DNA from: Chlorogloea purpurea SAG 13.99
Lineage (GTDB): Bacteria; Cyanobacteriota; Cyanobacteriia; Cyanobacteriales; Microcystaceae
Direction: 5' to 3'
Length of the DNA: 64,000 bases
NCBI GenBank assembly: GCA_016903695.1
Contig: JADQBB010000017.1
Coordinates: 16,457 to 80,456, forward strand
Of this stretch, positions 55,390 through 63,746 are shown in pieces (the first letter of the stretch is position 1; each line of letters starts with the position of its first letter). The translations under genes were made by a program, and so were the position numbers. The notes under the pieces were generated by a model that searched no databases, was not told the DNA's origin, and worked only from the letters and a program-made list of their open reading frames with translations.

Positions 55390-55818
55390 TTATGCAACTG
55401 TATCTGTCTCTACTGAGGATATTTGGGGTAAAGGGTGAGTGACAAAGGCATATTCTTCTACTATTCTATTGTTGATCAAGTGTTCTTCAATAATTTGTTC
55501 GATCGCAGATGGTGTCACTTGCTTGTACCATACTCCGTCAGGATACACTACCAGTATGGGCCCTTCGCTACACACTCGCAAACAATTGGCTTTAGTGCGG
55601 AAAACGGGGTGAGGATTCTCGATCGTGGGTTTATCCAAGCCTAATTCTTGTAAACGGGATTTCAGATATTCCCATGTTTCCAATCCCGCTTCCTTGGAGC
55701 AGCATTTCGGTTTAGTCTGGTCACAACAGAGGAATATATGTCTTTCTATTCGGGGAATTCCCAATCTTTCGGCGCATTGGGATAGGGTCTCTCCTGCCGC
55801 GGTTACTGGCTCATTCAT
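55390..55818 (-). CDS. Thioredoxin-fold 2Fe-2S ferredoxin-like protein
   Basis: Small soluble [2Fe-2S] protein of about 142 residues. The N-terminal half has HIFLCCDQTKPKCCSKEAG, the C-terminal half ANCLRVCSEGPILVVYPDGVWY, the Cys pattern of thioredoxin-like ferredoxins. The frame opens at 55872, but ATG 55818 has AGGA 8 bases upstream and avoids overlap with the preceding gene. Its electron partner is unknown. Between the CAAD gene (10 bases upstream) and rre1 (24 bases downstream), suggesting co-transcription. Confidence 0.85.
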   Translation of the reverse strand: MNEPVTAAGETLSQCAERLGIPRIERHIFLCCDQTKPKCCSKEAGLETWEYLKSRLQELGLDKPTIENPHPVFRTKANCLRVCSEGPILVVYPDGVWYKQVTPSAIEQIIEEHLINNRIVEEYAFVTHPLPQISSVETDTVA

Positions 55819-55828
55819 GAGTGTTGTC

Positions 55829-56137
55829 CTATCGGGATTGAGATTGCGGCGCGATGAGGAAGCGGTAAACACCGTAACCGATACCGGCGAGGATTAAGAT
55901 ACTAAAGAGGGTGGCAACCAGGCGTAAGATGGCGGTAACTAGGGAAATTAAGCCGAGGAATGCCAGGACTCCCACCGCTAATTTTACCGGAGAACTTAAA
56001 CCGCCGTACCAAGTCTTGATGGCGGTGAAAACTTCGGTGAGGGCATCTTTATGTTTAGTCGCCGTCTCTTCTTCCATTAATTCTACAGGGACGCTGGTGG
56101 AGGGCTGTTCTTGGTCGAATTTGTCCGGTGAATCCAT
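55829..56137 (-). CDS. CAAD/CurT-like membrane protein
   Basis: Small protein of 102 residues with an acidic polar N-terminus, an amphipathic helix (about 33-46, VFTAIKTWYGGLSSP) and two membrane helices (about 52-90, LAVGVLAFLGLISLVTAILR and TLFSILILAGIGYGVYRFL). This is the layout of CAAD domains, found in thylakoid-curvature proteins (CurT) and fused to some cyanobacterial aminoacyl-tRNA synthetases. Here it is stand-alone. It lies 10 bases before the ferredoxin gene. CurT itself or a paralogue cannot be told apart by eye. Confidence 0.82.
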   Translation of the reverse strand: MDSPDKFDQEQPSTSVPVELMEEETATKHKDALTEVFTAIKTWYGGLSSPVKLAVGVLAFLGLISLVTAILRLVATLFSILILAGIGYGVYRFLIAPQSQSR

Positions 56138-56190
56138 TTACCTATCTCCTAGCCTAAGATAATATCTCCATTCTAACTGAGGCGGTTTAT

Positions 56191-57444
56191 TTACGCCTTA
56201 CCGTCGTCTTGTAAACGAGTTTTAGAAAGGATTCTCGTTTTCTTCAAATCGGCTTCGCTGAGATTTTCGCCCACTTGTAAACGGGTGGCATTGGATTGTA
56301 ATACCGTCGCCGCGTTTGTCTCGCCTAATTTGATCGCCGTATTGGCCGCCGTCTGTAACATCGTCGCCGCCCCAATCCGATCGCCCTGCTTTAATTTATC
56401 CTCTGCTATCTGAGTTTGTCGGTACTTGGCCAGGGTCAAGACGGATTTCTGTACCTTATCGTTAATCTGAGAGCTATACACCCCTTGAGATTCTACATTT
56501 ACCGGCAATGTTTCCGAATATAAACCGGTTTTTTCCGTCGCCGGATCATCATACCTCACCCGCACCCGTGCGATCGTCTGATTGCCCGCGGCTAATTGAT
56601 TCAGGTAAAGATTTACTAAAATGATCTTCTCTTGATCTACGAGAATATCCCCCAAGCGCACGTTGTAGAAATTATTCTCCTGTTGGGCGGTTAATTCGAT
56701 CGTTTCCGGGGCTACTTGGGCAACGGGTTTTAATTCGGCCAGTCTCACTCGTGAATCTAATTCTATTTCTAGAAAGGCGTTGGTTAAACCTACCGATTGT
56801 AATCTCGTGAACAGACGGGTAAATTCTGCTAATGCTGTTTCTGGCTGTTCTATATAGGATAGAGAACCACCGGATAAATCGGCTACTTTCTCTAATATAT
56901 CTTGATTCCAGTGGGCCCCGAAACCTAAACTATTAACGGTGATGCCGTATTCTGATGCGAGTTGGGCTAATTTCAAACACTTCTCGTTATCGCCGTGTTC
57001 GTTCTCGCCGTCGGTGAGTAAAAAAATGTGCGAGACTCGATTGAGTTTAGCTCCTGCGGCTTCTTGTATGCCCAGCTTCAATCCTTTATCTATGGCTGTG
57101 CCGCCCTTGGCTTTGAGGTTTTTGATCTGAGTTATCACCGAGTTTATATTTTCCGTGGATTGATTCGGTACGATCACTTTAGCTTCGTGATCGAAAGCGA
57201 CGACACTAAAACGATCGTCGGGCCCTAGAGCTTGGAGTAAGTTAATGGCCGCTTCTTTCACCGTCTCTAATGGTTTTCCTCCCATCGAACCGCTATGGTC
57301 TAGAATCAGACAAAGATTGAGGGGTAAGGTTCTGTCTATTGCCTCACTATTTGCGGCGATCGATAAAGCTAATTGACGTTGACTGCTGGTTTGGTTTGCG
57401 TCTATATGAGTGTCGTTGAGGGCTGATAGTAAACTAACTCGCAT
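56191..57444 (-). CDS. von Willebrand factor A domain protein
   Basis: Cytoplasmic-looking vWA protein of 417 residues. The metal-ion-dependent adhesion site is complete: DHSGSMGGKPL (about 49-59), Thr in KAKGGTAIDKGLK and Asp in FLLTDGENEHGD. After the vWA domain (about 40-215) comes a beta-rich region and a helical C-terminus (from KVQKSVLTLAKYRQTQIAEDKL). No membrane helix. Such proteins are common in cyanobacteria with no settled role. First gene of the string leading to rre1. Confidence 0.88.
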   Translation of the reverse strand: MRVSLLSALNDTHIDANQTSSQRQLALSIAANSEAIDRTLPLNLCLILDHSGSMGGKPLETVKEAAINLLQALGPDDRFSVVAFDHEAKVIVPNQSTENINSVITQIKNLKAKGGTAIDKGLKLGIQEAAGAKLNRVSHIFLLTDGENEHGDNEKCLKLAQLASEYGITVNSLGFGAHWNQDILEKVADLSGGSLSYIEQPETALAEFTRLFTRLQSVGLTNAFLEIELDSRVRLAELKPVAQVAPETIELTAQQENNFYNVRLGDILVDQEKIILVNLYLNQLAAGNQTIARVRVRYDDPATEKTGLYSETLPVNVESQGVYSSQINDKVQKSVLTLAKYRQTQIAEDKLKQGDRIGAATMLQTAANTAIKLGETNAATVLQSNATRLQVGENLSEADLKKTRILSKTRLQDDGKA

Positions 57445-57851
57445 AAGTTTTCTGCCGTTTATTTCTATTCTAATGACAATAACAGCAATCTTTGGCCTCG
57501 GCTTAGATTTTTCCTGATCTTAAGGTGATATTTTTTAGAGTTAATCTTAACGATTATTCGCTCTCTTAAATCCATTACCACAGGAAATATAAACTCTGAG
57601 TATGATTGCTGTTATTGCCGGTATGCGAGACAGATGTTAACTTTAACAGGGTCTTCTCCTTTTGCAACTGTTTACTTTGAACCTTGCCAATTTATCTGCC
57701 AGGGAAGCTTTCTTTACTGCTTCAATTATTAAGTTAGCATCCTTGATTTTTTTAATCTACTACCTCGCAACTAAACTTTACACTTTAAGGATCAAGGTAA
57801 ACTTTGCTTAAACCCGTTCTCTAATAGAGCGTTGCGATTTATGAAAAAGCG
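57445..57851. other. Intergenic region between vWA gene and permease
   Basis: About 407 bases with no established gene. It should hold the vWA-gene promoter. The plus strand contains one candidate small ORF (57662-57811), listed separately. No repeat, tRNA or clear terminator seen. Confidence 0.5.
57662..57811 (+). CDS. Candidate small hydrophobic ORF, 49 aa
   Basis: Open from a TTG at 57662 (another TTG at 57677) to TAA at 57809-57811. It would encode a hydrophobic helix (SIIKLASLIFLIYYLAT) between short polar ends. No ATG start and no clear Shine-Dalgarno, so it may be chance. It points towards the converging permease gene. Confidence 0.2.
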   Translation: MQLFTLNLANLSAREAFFTASIIKLASLIFLIYYLATKLYTLRIKVNFA

Positions 57852-58862
57852 TTAATTAATATAATAAGTTACGATTAACGACACCAAGATAGTAAAAAGT
57901 GAGCTAAGAGTAAACAAGTAAAAAACAATTTTCAGAGGGAAAGTAACGAGGAAAAGAGGCAGAGATTTCAGGTCGAAGACGGAACCGAATAACAAAAAGC
58001 TTAAAATAGACCCAGGTAAAGCGAAACTCATGAAAGTAGTGGGGAGAAAAGCATTAAATACAGAGCCTAAAGACAGGAAAAAACCTAATAACATCATCCC
58101 CAGGATCTGGGTGAGAGCATTGTGGGAGAAAGAAAGTAAAAGAGATTGGGGGGCAAAATACTGGCACAGGGATGCGATCGCACAACCGAAAACGAGCCAC
58201 CAACCCAAATCGAGACTTTCAGCGATGATATTAGTCAGAAGGAGTTGCAAAGCCTTGAGGGGAGATTTAGGGACATTATTAAGATTTTTATACTCATAAA
58301 CTAAACTGCCCAGGCGATGAAGAGGATCACCGTCAAGTTTATGGGCGAGAAAAGTTCCACACCTAACTAGACGAGAGGGAGTTCGTGGAGATATATTCTC
58401 CTTGTCGGCAGATGGAGGTTTCTCTTGGTAAAAACTAAATAAAATCCCGATAACCAAAGCCATCAACCAACCCGAGAAAAAGCGGTAAAAGATAAAACCA
58501 GAAGACGAGCGAAAAAACTGCCAAGTCAAATTTAAAGTAAAAATATTGAGAGTAGGCGCGGCTACGAGAAAACTAAAAACAGCAACGGGCGAAACTCCCT
58601 GTAGAAGTAAGCGTCTGGCCACGGGAATATTACCGTATTGACCCACGGGTAAAATTAAGCCCAAACTACTGCCCATAATTGCCCCTAAAAAACGATTGCG
58701 GGGGAACTTAGCGGCTAATCCATGTTCATCCACGAAAACCAAGAGTAGGCTAGAAATTACGATGCCCAGCAACAGAAAGGGCAAAGAAGTGAACACCAAA
58801 CCCAGAAACAGGGTAAAAATTTCTTTAACTTGGCTCATGAAAGAAAAGGCAGCATGGTTCAT
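57852..58862 (-). CDS. UPF0718/ArsP_1-type permease
   Basis: Membrane protein of 336 residues with about eight helices, of the predicted permease family PF03773 (DUF318), whose members move arsenicals or metals in some bacteria. Two pseudo-symmetric halves are visible: LPVGQYGNIPVARRLLLQGVSP with FLVAAPTLN in the first, and LGFFLSLGSVFNAFLPTTFMSF in the second. No metal-rich loop or regulator is adjacent, so the substrate cannot be given. Alternative in-frame ATG at residue 9 is possible. Confidence 0.8.
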   Translation of the reverse strand: MNHAAFSFMSQVKEIFTLFLGLVFTSLPFLLLGIVISSLLLVFVDEHGLAAKFPRNRFLGAIMGSSLGLILPVGQYGNIPVARRLLLQGVSPVAVFSFLVAAPTLNIFTLNLTWQFFRSSSGFIFYRFFSGWLMALVIGILFSFYQEKPPSADKENISPRTPSRLVRCGTFLAHKLDGDPLHRLGSLVYEYKNLNNVPKSPLKALQLLLTNIIAESLDLGWWLVFGCAIASLCQYFAPQSLLLSFSHNALTQILGMMLLGFFLSLGSVFNAFLPTTFMSFALPGSILSFLLFGSVFDLKSLPLFLVTFPLKIVFYLFTLSSLFTILVSLIVTYYIN

Positions 58863-58911
58863 CCTTAAAATAGCAGACCATCAGCCCAAAAGGTAAATAT
58901 TTAAATAGGTG

Positions 58912-59610
58912 CTAAGTCTCTATATTGTCGGCGGATAACTTTTTCAGAAAGATTTCGTGTTCCCGTGAGGCTAATCCCTGTTGTAAAATCGTTAAAACCT
59001 TGGGCATATCCCCCGACAATAAAGCGTTTTTATCTAACCACAATCCGGGGAAGATTTCCGATCGTATTACTCCCTCGGCATCGGGTTGCAATCCAATATA
59101 TTCTCCCTCGCGTAAACGAAACCAGTCCAATTGAGAATCATTGACCCGCCAGACTAAATATTCTTGGACTCCATTGCGGCGATAAACGTTGAGTTTCTGG
59201 TGTAGGTCGTAGGAAACGGAGGAAGCCGCCACCTCAGCGATCAACTCCGGCACCCCCTCTACATAATCATCATCACTAACGATCGAGTTTCCATGCCTAT
59301 TAATTCTCAAGAGTGCATCGGGTTGAGGTTCATTATCACCATCGAGTCGGACAGTGGCATTATCCGCCAATTCTAGACCGTTCGTAAAGGCTTCATAGTA
59401 GCCTAACCACACTATAACATGAGCGTGAGGTTGACCGTGTTGTCTAATTCTTAATGCAGATGCCATATAAACAATTCCTTCAATGAGTTCGGCTTGAATA
59501 TTGGGTGGCATAGCGTTATAACGACGCTCAAATTCGGCGCGGGTTAGCTTGTCACCGTTTTCCAGGCGGGGAATAATTGAAGATGGGGAAATTGCCTTAC
59601 TGGTTATCAT
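58912..59610 (-). CDS. Uma2-family (DUF820) putative endonuclease
   Basis: PD-(D/E)XK nuclease-fold protein of 232 residues, the Uma2 group that is highly expanded in cyanobacteria. Probable active-site residues: Asp in EPQPDALL, Glu in PELIAEVAASS and Lys in QKLNVYRRNGVQEYLVW. The family N-terminus MPPNIQAELIEGIVYM is present. No transposon ends found around it. The true role of the family is unsettled. Confidence 0.87.
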   Translation of the reverse strand: MITSKAISPSSIIPRLENGDKLTRAEFERRYNAMPPNIQAELIEGIVYMASALRIRQHGQPHAHVIVWLGYYEAFTNGLELADNATVRLDGDNEPQPDALLRINRHGNSIVSDDDYVEGVPELIAEVAASSVSYDLHQKLNVYRRNGVQEYLVWRVNDSQLDWFRLREGEYIGLQPDAEGVIRSEIFPGLWLDKNALLSGDMPKVLTILQQGLASREHEIFLKKLSADNIET

Positions 59611-59719
59611 AATTAAAAGCCCAGAACAAAACGAGACACTCTGATAACGATGGACATACTTTAAAGATACACTAGGATTTGAGCAGCTACATTGTTGGGT
59701 ACTATCGGGGAGACTACTT

Positions 59720-60100
59720 GTGAATAACCAATTTTCCAGACTCTATACTTCTAACGATTCTGGTATAGGATGTCTTTTAACACTGGTCTTGGGTGGGTTG
59801 TTATTGGGTTCAGTAGGATGGGGATGGGTAGTCAATGGCTTTTTCATCCTAGGGGCAATAATTTTATTACTACCCCTGGTGGCTTGGCTGGGCCTGCGTT
59901 GGTGGCTGAGTCGTAATTTAGTGCAGTCTCTTTGTCCCGTGTGTAGTTATGAATTCACCGGCTTTAACCGCACCGAGTGCCAATGTCCTAATTGTGGAGA
60001 ATCTTTAAAAGTAGAGGGGGGAACTTTCCAGACTCTAACCCCCCCAGGTACGATCGATGTAGAAGCGGTGGAAATCCCCTATCAAGGGCTAGAAGATTGA
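59720..60100 (+). CDS. Small membrane protein with zinc ribbon, 126 aa
   Basis: Two membrane helices (about 17-40, GCLLTLVLGGLLLGSVGWGW, and 41-62) followed by a cytosolic four-Cys zinc ribbon (CPVC near residue 72, CPNC near residue 92). Unknown function; similar proteins are widespread in cyanobacteria. ATG or GTG start near 59720 (GTG). It converges on the DUF928 gene with 16 bases between. Confidence 0.75.
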   Translation: MNNQFSRLYTSNDSGIGCLLTLVLGGLLLGSVGWGWVVNGFFILGAIILLLPLVAWLGLRWWLSRNLVQSLCPVCSYEFTGFNRTECQCPNCGESLKVEGGTFQTLTPPGTIDVEAVEIPYQGLED

Positions 60101-60116
60101 GCTACTAATTGATACG

Positions 60117-60824
60117 TCAAAAACACCAATCGCGGGAAATTTCTTCTAAACTTTTCTGCCGATTATTAGTTGAAGAGCCTTCATTACCCGGTGCTTCCGA
60201 TGCGGCCAAAGAAGAAATTAAAGCAGAGCATAATTTTCCTGATTTTCCCGAAGTAGAAACCAGTAAACTTTCTGAGAAGGCATCATACCAGAATCCTCTT
60301 TGAGCGTACCGCTCTATTGCATCTAAACTTTTCAGTTCATCCTGATTCAACCCGGAAGGAGCGGGTACAACTTTAAATTCCGCTCTTTCCAAGATATATT
60401 CACCACTCGGACATCGTAGCGCCACTTGCCAGAGATATTTCTGCCCGACAGTTAAGGGGGGTTGTCCTGCGGGTAAAGATAGTCTATTAATTCCCGCGAC
60501 ACTTTGAATTTGCATGGGCTTGCCAATTTTTTTGACTTCACCATCAGCGGTGAACTCGAATAAACGAAAATCGATCGCCGAGGGTACAGCCGTCCACCAA
60601 GTGAACTGGGGCAATACAGAGGTTGTTTCTCCCACGTATGTTTGAGGTGCGACGATCACCAACATTTCGCCTGGTTTTTGATTTTGACATCCTGAGCGAA
60701 TTCCAGTGGAACGAGAATAATCGCTAGGCGGTTTTTGAGAAGTAGGCGGTACATAACCCGCCTGGGCAAGAGTTGATAAACTTAAAAAAATAGTTATCAT
60801 TGACAAAATAGTTTTCGTGTGCAT
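60117..60824 (-). CDS. DUF928 exported protein
   Basis: The signal peptide (residues 1-22, ILSMITIFLSLSTLAQAG) is followed by a beta-rich domain with the DUF928 marks GYVPPT, VLPQFTWWTAVPSAIDFRL, QKYLWQVALRCPS and LDAIERYAQRGFWYDA. 235 residues. DUF928 genes in cyanobacteria tend to sit next to CHASE2 signalling genes, as here: it starts 12 bases after the CHASE2 kinase. A periplasmic partner of the CHASE2 sensor is possible (inference). Confidence 0.85.
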   Translation of the reverse strand: MHTKTILSMITIFLSLSTLAQAGYVPPTSQKPPSDYSRSTGIRSGCQNQKPGEMLVIVAPQTYVGETTSVLPQFTWWTAVPSAIDFRLFEFTADGEVKKIGKPMQIQSVAGINRLSLPAGQPPLTVGQKYLWQVALRCPSGEYILERAEFKVVPAPSGLNQDELKSLDAIERYAQRGFWYDAFSESLLVSTSGKSGKLCSALISSLAASEAPGNEGSSTNNRQKSLEEISRDWCF

Positions 60825-60836
60825 ATAAACTCCTGA

Positions 60837-62741
60837 TTAATGATTTTTTTTGTGAAAAAACTTCAAGGAACGCTCTCGAAGAAATCGGGGTAGGGGGGAG
60901 CTTTTGATGGGCCAACTTAATTGGCATCGCGTCCCTTTCGGGGTCATGGACTCTCTGATAAAAGTGCCACCGAGTTGTTTGGCCAGCTCTTGACATTGTT
61001 TGCTGCCGCGTCCGACCCTTTTTGAATCAACAGGGATGCCATTATCTTCAATAGAGAGCGTGTACCAGTCATTTTTGCAACTGCCGATCGCACTGAGCCG
61101 TTTAACTGCCGACGCGTGTTTGCCCACATTACAAATTGCCTCTTCCAAAAATTGGCAGATTTTTCGTTTTTGCTCGTTCGATAATTTGACTGTTTCAACC
61201 GGCTCGAAACAGCGTATCTTAACCTTTAGAGTGGCGAAATTCGGAAAATCACGATCGAGCGTATTGCTGAAAACTTCGTATAAAAGTTCGTGAAGCGGGC
61301 GCGTTAAACTGAGACTTAAGCCGCTCCCCAACCTGAGACCATCATTTTCGGTAATCGATTCTTGTTTTAAATAGTCACCGATGTCGCGAATTTCTTGGTT
61401 CAGGGTTTCCAGTTGTTGTATCAAGTCGGCTTGATGAATGTTTTTCTCTCGCAGAGAACGTAAAGCAATGGATAGGGTTTGTAACGGGCCGTTATGGATA
61501 ACTGTAAAAGTGTGTTCGATCGTGCGTTGATGTTCCTCGATCTGCGCTCGCATCTTCTGTTCATACTGATAAAAAGCGCTTAAAATCATCCCATTGACAA
61601 CGAGGGTGAGTAGCGATGGGACGACCGGCAACCACCAGGCGCCCAGTAATGCTAAATAACAAATTAAAAGCAAACCCAAAGCGCTCGAACAAATAATAAG
61701 TAAATTTTTCGCGGGATATAAGGTCAAGCTACTAAGATAAATCCCCAGCATTCCCCATGCCAAAATCCACAGGTATTCCCACCCTTCGGAAACTGTTTGT
61801 AAAAGCGGTCTATTATCCAAAGCCGCAGCCAAGATTTGACTGATGCCGTGAGCCTGGAATTCCACTCCGTAAATGTATCCGTGCAGCTTTGAACTGTTGA
61901 CTGCATTGGTATTAACCAGATCGGGCGCACTCGGTGAAGTAATACCGATTAAAATAATTTTATCTTCTAACCAGTTGGGCGCAAATTTCTGATTTTTAAT
62001 ATCATCGAGCGATAAGATGCGAAAAGGATTTACACCACTGCGATAATTCAGCAGCATTTGTATACCCCCCCCGTCCGTTCCCACATAGCCTCCCGTGTTG
62101 CCGGTAAAACGGGGTAATTCGGTTCGTCCGAAACGCATAGCGCTAGGATCGCGAATGCCATTTTCTAAACCCATATTTTCTTGGGCTAAATACAGTTCCG
62201 CAACTCGTAAAATTAGAGAGAATTTATAACTATCCGAATGGGGCATTCCTAATAAAATTCTTCGATATTGACCGTCAGCATCGGGAATGGCATCGGAAAA
62301 GCCTACTCGTGCGGGAGGGCTATTTTCGGGCGGGGAGATCGAAGGTGGTAGAACTTTTTCGATGACGACGAGATTTTTGCTATTTTGAAACATTTTTTGC
62401 CGTTCCCCGTAACCTGGTTCAACGGGTATATCTCTGACTATATCCAAACCGATCGCTCTCGGTTTATACTGCTGTAAAGTCCCGATCAGCGTGGCGATAC
62501 CCGCATCAGAGAGCGGATAATGTCGGAGCTGTTTAATATCGGCTTCATTAATTCCCACGATCACGATCCGTTGATCGATCGCTTCAAAAGGTCGATGCCG
62601 GAGGAAAAAATCTAAAGCAGACCATTCAAAGACTTGAAACAATCCTAGAGAGCGAGTGAGTAAGACTAAACCCGTTAAAGTCAATCCTGGGACGATTCCA
62701 AATGCCCCTATTTTAAGTTTTGCCTGAAGCCTCGCCCACAT
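60837..62741 (-). CDS. CHASE2-domain sensor histidine kinase
   Basis: The N-terminal membrane helix (about 13-36) is followed by a periplasmic CHASE2 domain (about 40-310, FFLRHRPFEAIDQRIVIVGI). Three membrane helices follow (about 320-390). The cytosolic part has VIHNGPLQTLSIALRSL as the probable phospho-His box (HNGPLQTL) and a HATPase domain of the NarX/LiaS kind (EEAICNVGKHASA as N box, SIEDNGIPVD, RGSKQCQELAKQLGG, GTRCQLSWP). 634 residues. It lies downstream of a LuxR-type regulator gene, the likely partner. Confidence 0.9.
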   Translation of the reverse strand: MWARLQAKLKIGAFGIVPGLTLTGLVLLTRSLGLFQVFEWSALDFFLRHRPFEAIDQRIVIVGINEADIKQLRHYPLSDAGIATLIGTLQQYKPRAIGLDIVRDIPVEPGYGERQKMFQNSKNLVVIEKVLPPSISPPENSPPARVGFSDAIPDADGQYRRILLGMPHSDSYKFSLILRVAELYLAQENMGLENGIRDPSAMRFGRTELPRFTGNTGGYVGTDGGGIQMLLNYRSGVNPFRILSLDDIKNQKFAPNWLEDKIILIGITSPSAPDLVNTNAVNSSKLHGYIYGVEFQAHGISQILAAALDNRPLLQTVSEGWEYLWILAWGMLGIYLSSLTLYPAKNLLIICSSALGLLLICYLALLGAWWLPVVPSLLTLVVNGMILSAFYQYEQKMRAQIEEHQRTIEHTFTVIHNGPLQTLSIALRSLREKNIHQADLIQQLETLNQEIRDIGDYLKQESITENDGLRLGSGLSLSLTRPLHELLYEVFSNTLDRDFPNFATLKVKIRCFEPVETVKLSNEQKRKICQFLEEAICNVGKHASAVKRLSAIGSCKNDWYTLSIEDNGIPVDSKRVGRGSKQCQELAKQLGGTFIRESMTPKGTRCQLSWPIKSSPLPRFLRERSLKFFHKKNH

Positions 62742-62879
62742 TATTTCTCGCGTATATCATTTACTATTAAAATTATCATAATTTAATTTTTCTAATTTGG
62801 TTATGAATTTTTATGTTATGGTGATTTCATTTTTAGGAAATGCCCATTAAAACTGTATTGCTTTTGCTGTAAAAAAATT

Positions 62880-62946
62880 ATTATAAATAAAAAGGTTAGG
62901 GAATGTTCTTAAGGTAATAAAAAAATCAAAAGGTTAGGGAAAGTTC
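62880..62946 (-). promoter_or_regulatory. Two direct repeats and a -10 element upstream of the CHASE2 kinase
   Basis: On the minus strand GAACTTTCCCTAACCTTTT (62946-62928) is repeated as GAACATTCCCTAACCTTTT (62908-62890), one mismatch in 19 bases, 38 bases apart. TATAAT (62885-62880) follows the second copy so that the copy covers the expected -35 region. This is the geometry of an activator-dependent promoter. The kinase start is about 140 bases downstream. Confidence 0.6.
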
Positions 62947-62950
62947 GTTA

Positions 62951-63613
62951 TTAATCTATTAAACCCTCTTCTCTAGCTCGCTTCAAAGTCAGTACCCGTA
63001 AATTTTTGTCATCTTCGGGATAGATACCTAAAGCATCTTGTAATTTTGTCCAGTAGTGGCGTACCATTCGTTCGGAAACATTAATTTGTTTAGCTATAGC
63101 CTTATCTTGTAAGCCTTCTTCAAAAGCTAAACGCAACACTTCCAACCATTCGGGCTTGACCTCAACACCATTTTTCAGATCTTTCGTGTGAGTGACTCCC
63201 TCCATCGCCCAATTCAGTCGGGTTAGCATTTCTTTTTCTGATAAACTTTTATCAGCAATTGTAAAACCCCCTTGATGAGCGTCAATTTGATATTTAAGAC
63301 GAACTAAGGCTTTCACGTAACTGCTCTGTACCATTAGATTAAGACACGGATGGTTGTTCATCAAAGTTTTTAATAAATTCAGTCCCACCTCAACTGTCGC
63401 CGTTTGTCCCTGTGTTTCCGGCAGGGAAAGATCGATAATTGCCAGTGTTGGCTGAAATATCTGAATTTCTTCACGTCCCTCTCGTGCCGTTCCAGCGGTT
63501 CTGATATTGGCTTCAGGATAGTGTTGGTTTAATAAGTCTAAGGTTCCATCTAAGATCAGCGCATGATCGTCTATGACCATAATTTTTCTCGCTAGATTTG
63601 AATTAGAATTCAT
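62951..63613 (-). CDS. LuxR/NarL-type response regulator
   Basis: Receiver plus helix-turn-helix, 220 residues. Acidic pair in VIDDHALI, phospho-Asp in LAIIDLSLPETQG (about residue 61), then a somewhat divergent tail of the receiver (QSSYVKAL, ADKSLSEKE with the Lys). The DNA-binding end LRLAFEEGLQDKAIAKQINVSERMVRHYWTKLQ is a clear LuxR-like helix-turn-helix when read in parts. It precedes the CHASE2 kinase by about 210 bases and is its likely partner. Confidence 0.88.
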   Translation of the reverse strand: MNSNSNLARKIMVIDDHALILDGTLDLLNQHYPEANIRTAGTAREGREEIQIFQPTLAIIDLSLPETQGQTATVEVGLNLLKTLMNNHPCLNLMVQSSYVKALVRLKYQIDAHQGGFTIADKSLSEKEMLTRLNWAMEGVTHTKDLKNGVEVKPEWLEVLRLAFEEGLQDKAIAKQINVSERMVRHYWTKLQDALGIYPEDDKNLRVLTLKRAREEGLID

Positions 63614-63704
63614 CGTTTATCCCTCGATAGTTCTAGATACTATCAAGTTATCTCACACCAGCATATTTAACAAGATTTCCAGTTAACCGATAACAAACAT
63701 TAAA

Positions 63705-63725
63705 AGCGGCGAATGTATCGCCGCT
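63705..63725 (-). terminator. Terminator of the gene at the right edge
   Basis: AGCGGCGA (63705-63712) and TCGCCGCT (63718-63725) form a perfect 8-bp GC-rich stem with a 5-base loop, 21 bases after the stop of the edge gene on the minus strand, followed by TTTTAATG on that strand. Confidence 0.72.
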
Positions 63726-63746
63726 CAAAACCTTAATCAAAACTGC

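Noticed and set aside
58912..59610. Uma2-family gene as part of a mobile element
   Set aside because: No inverted repeats, target duplications or transposase nearby; Uma2 genes are scattered widely in cyanobacteria.
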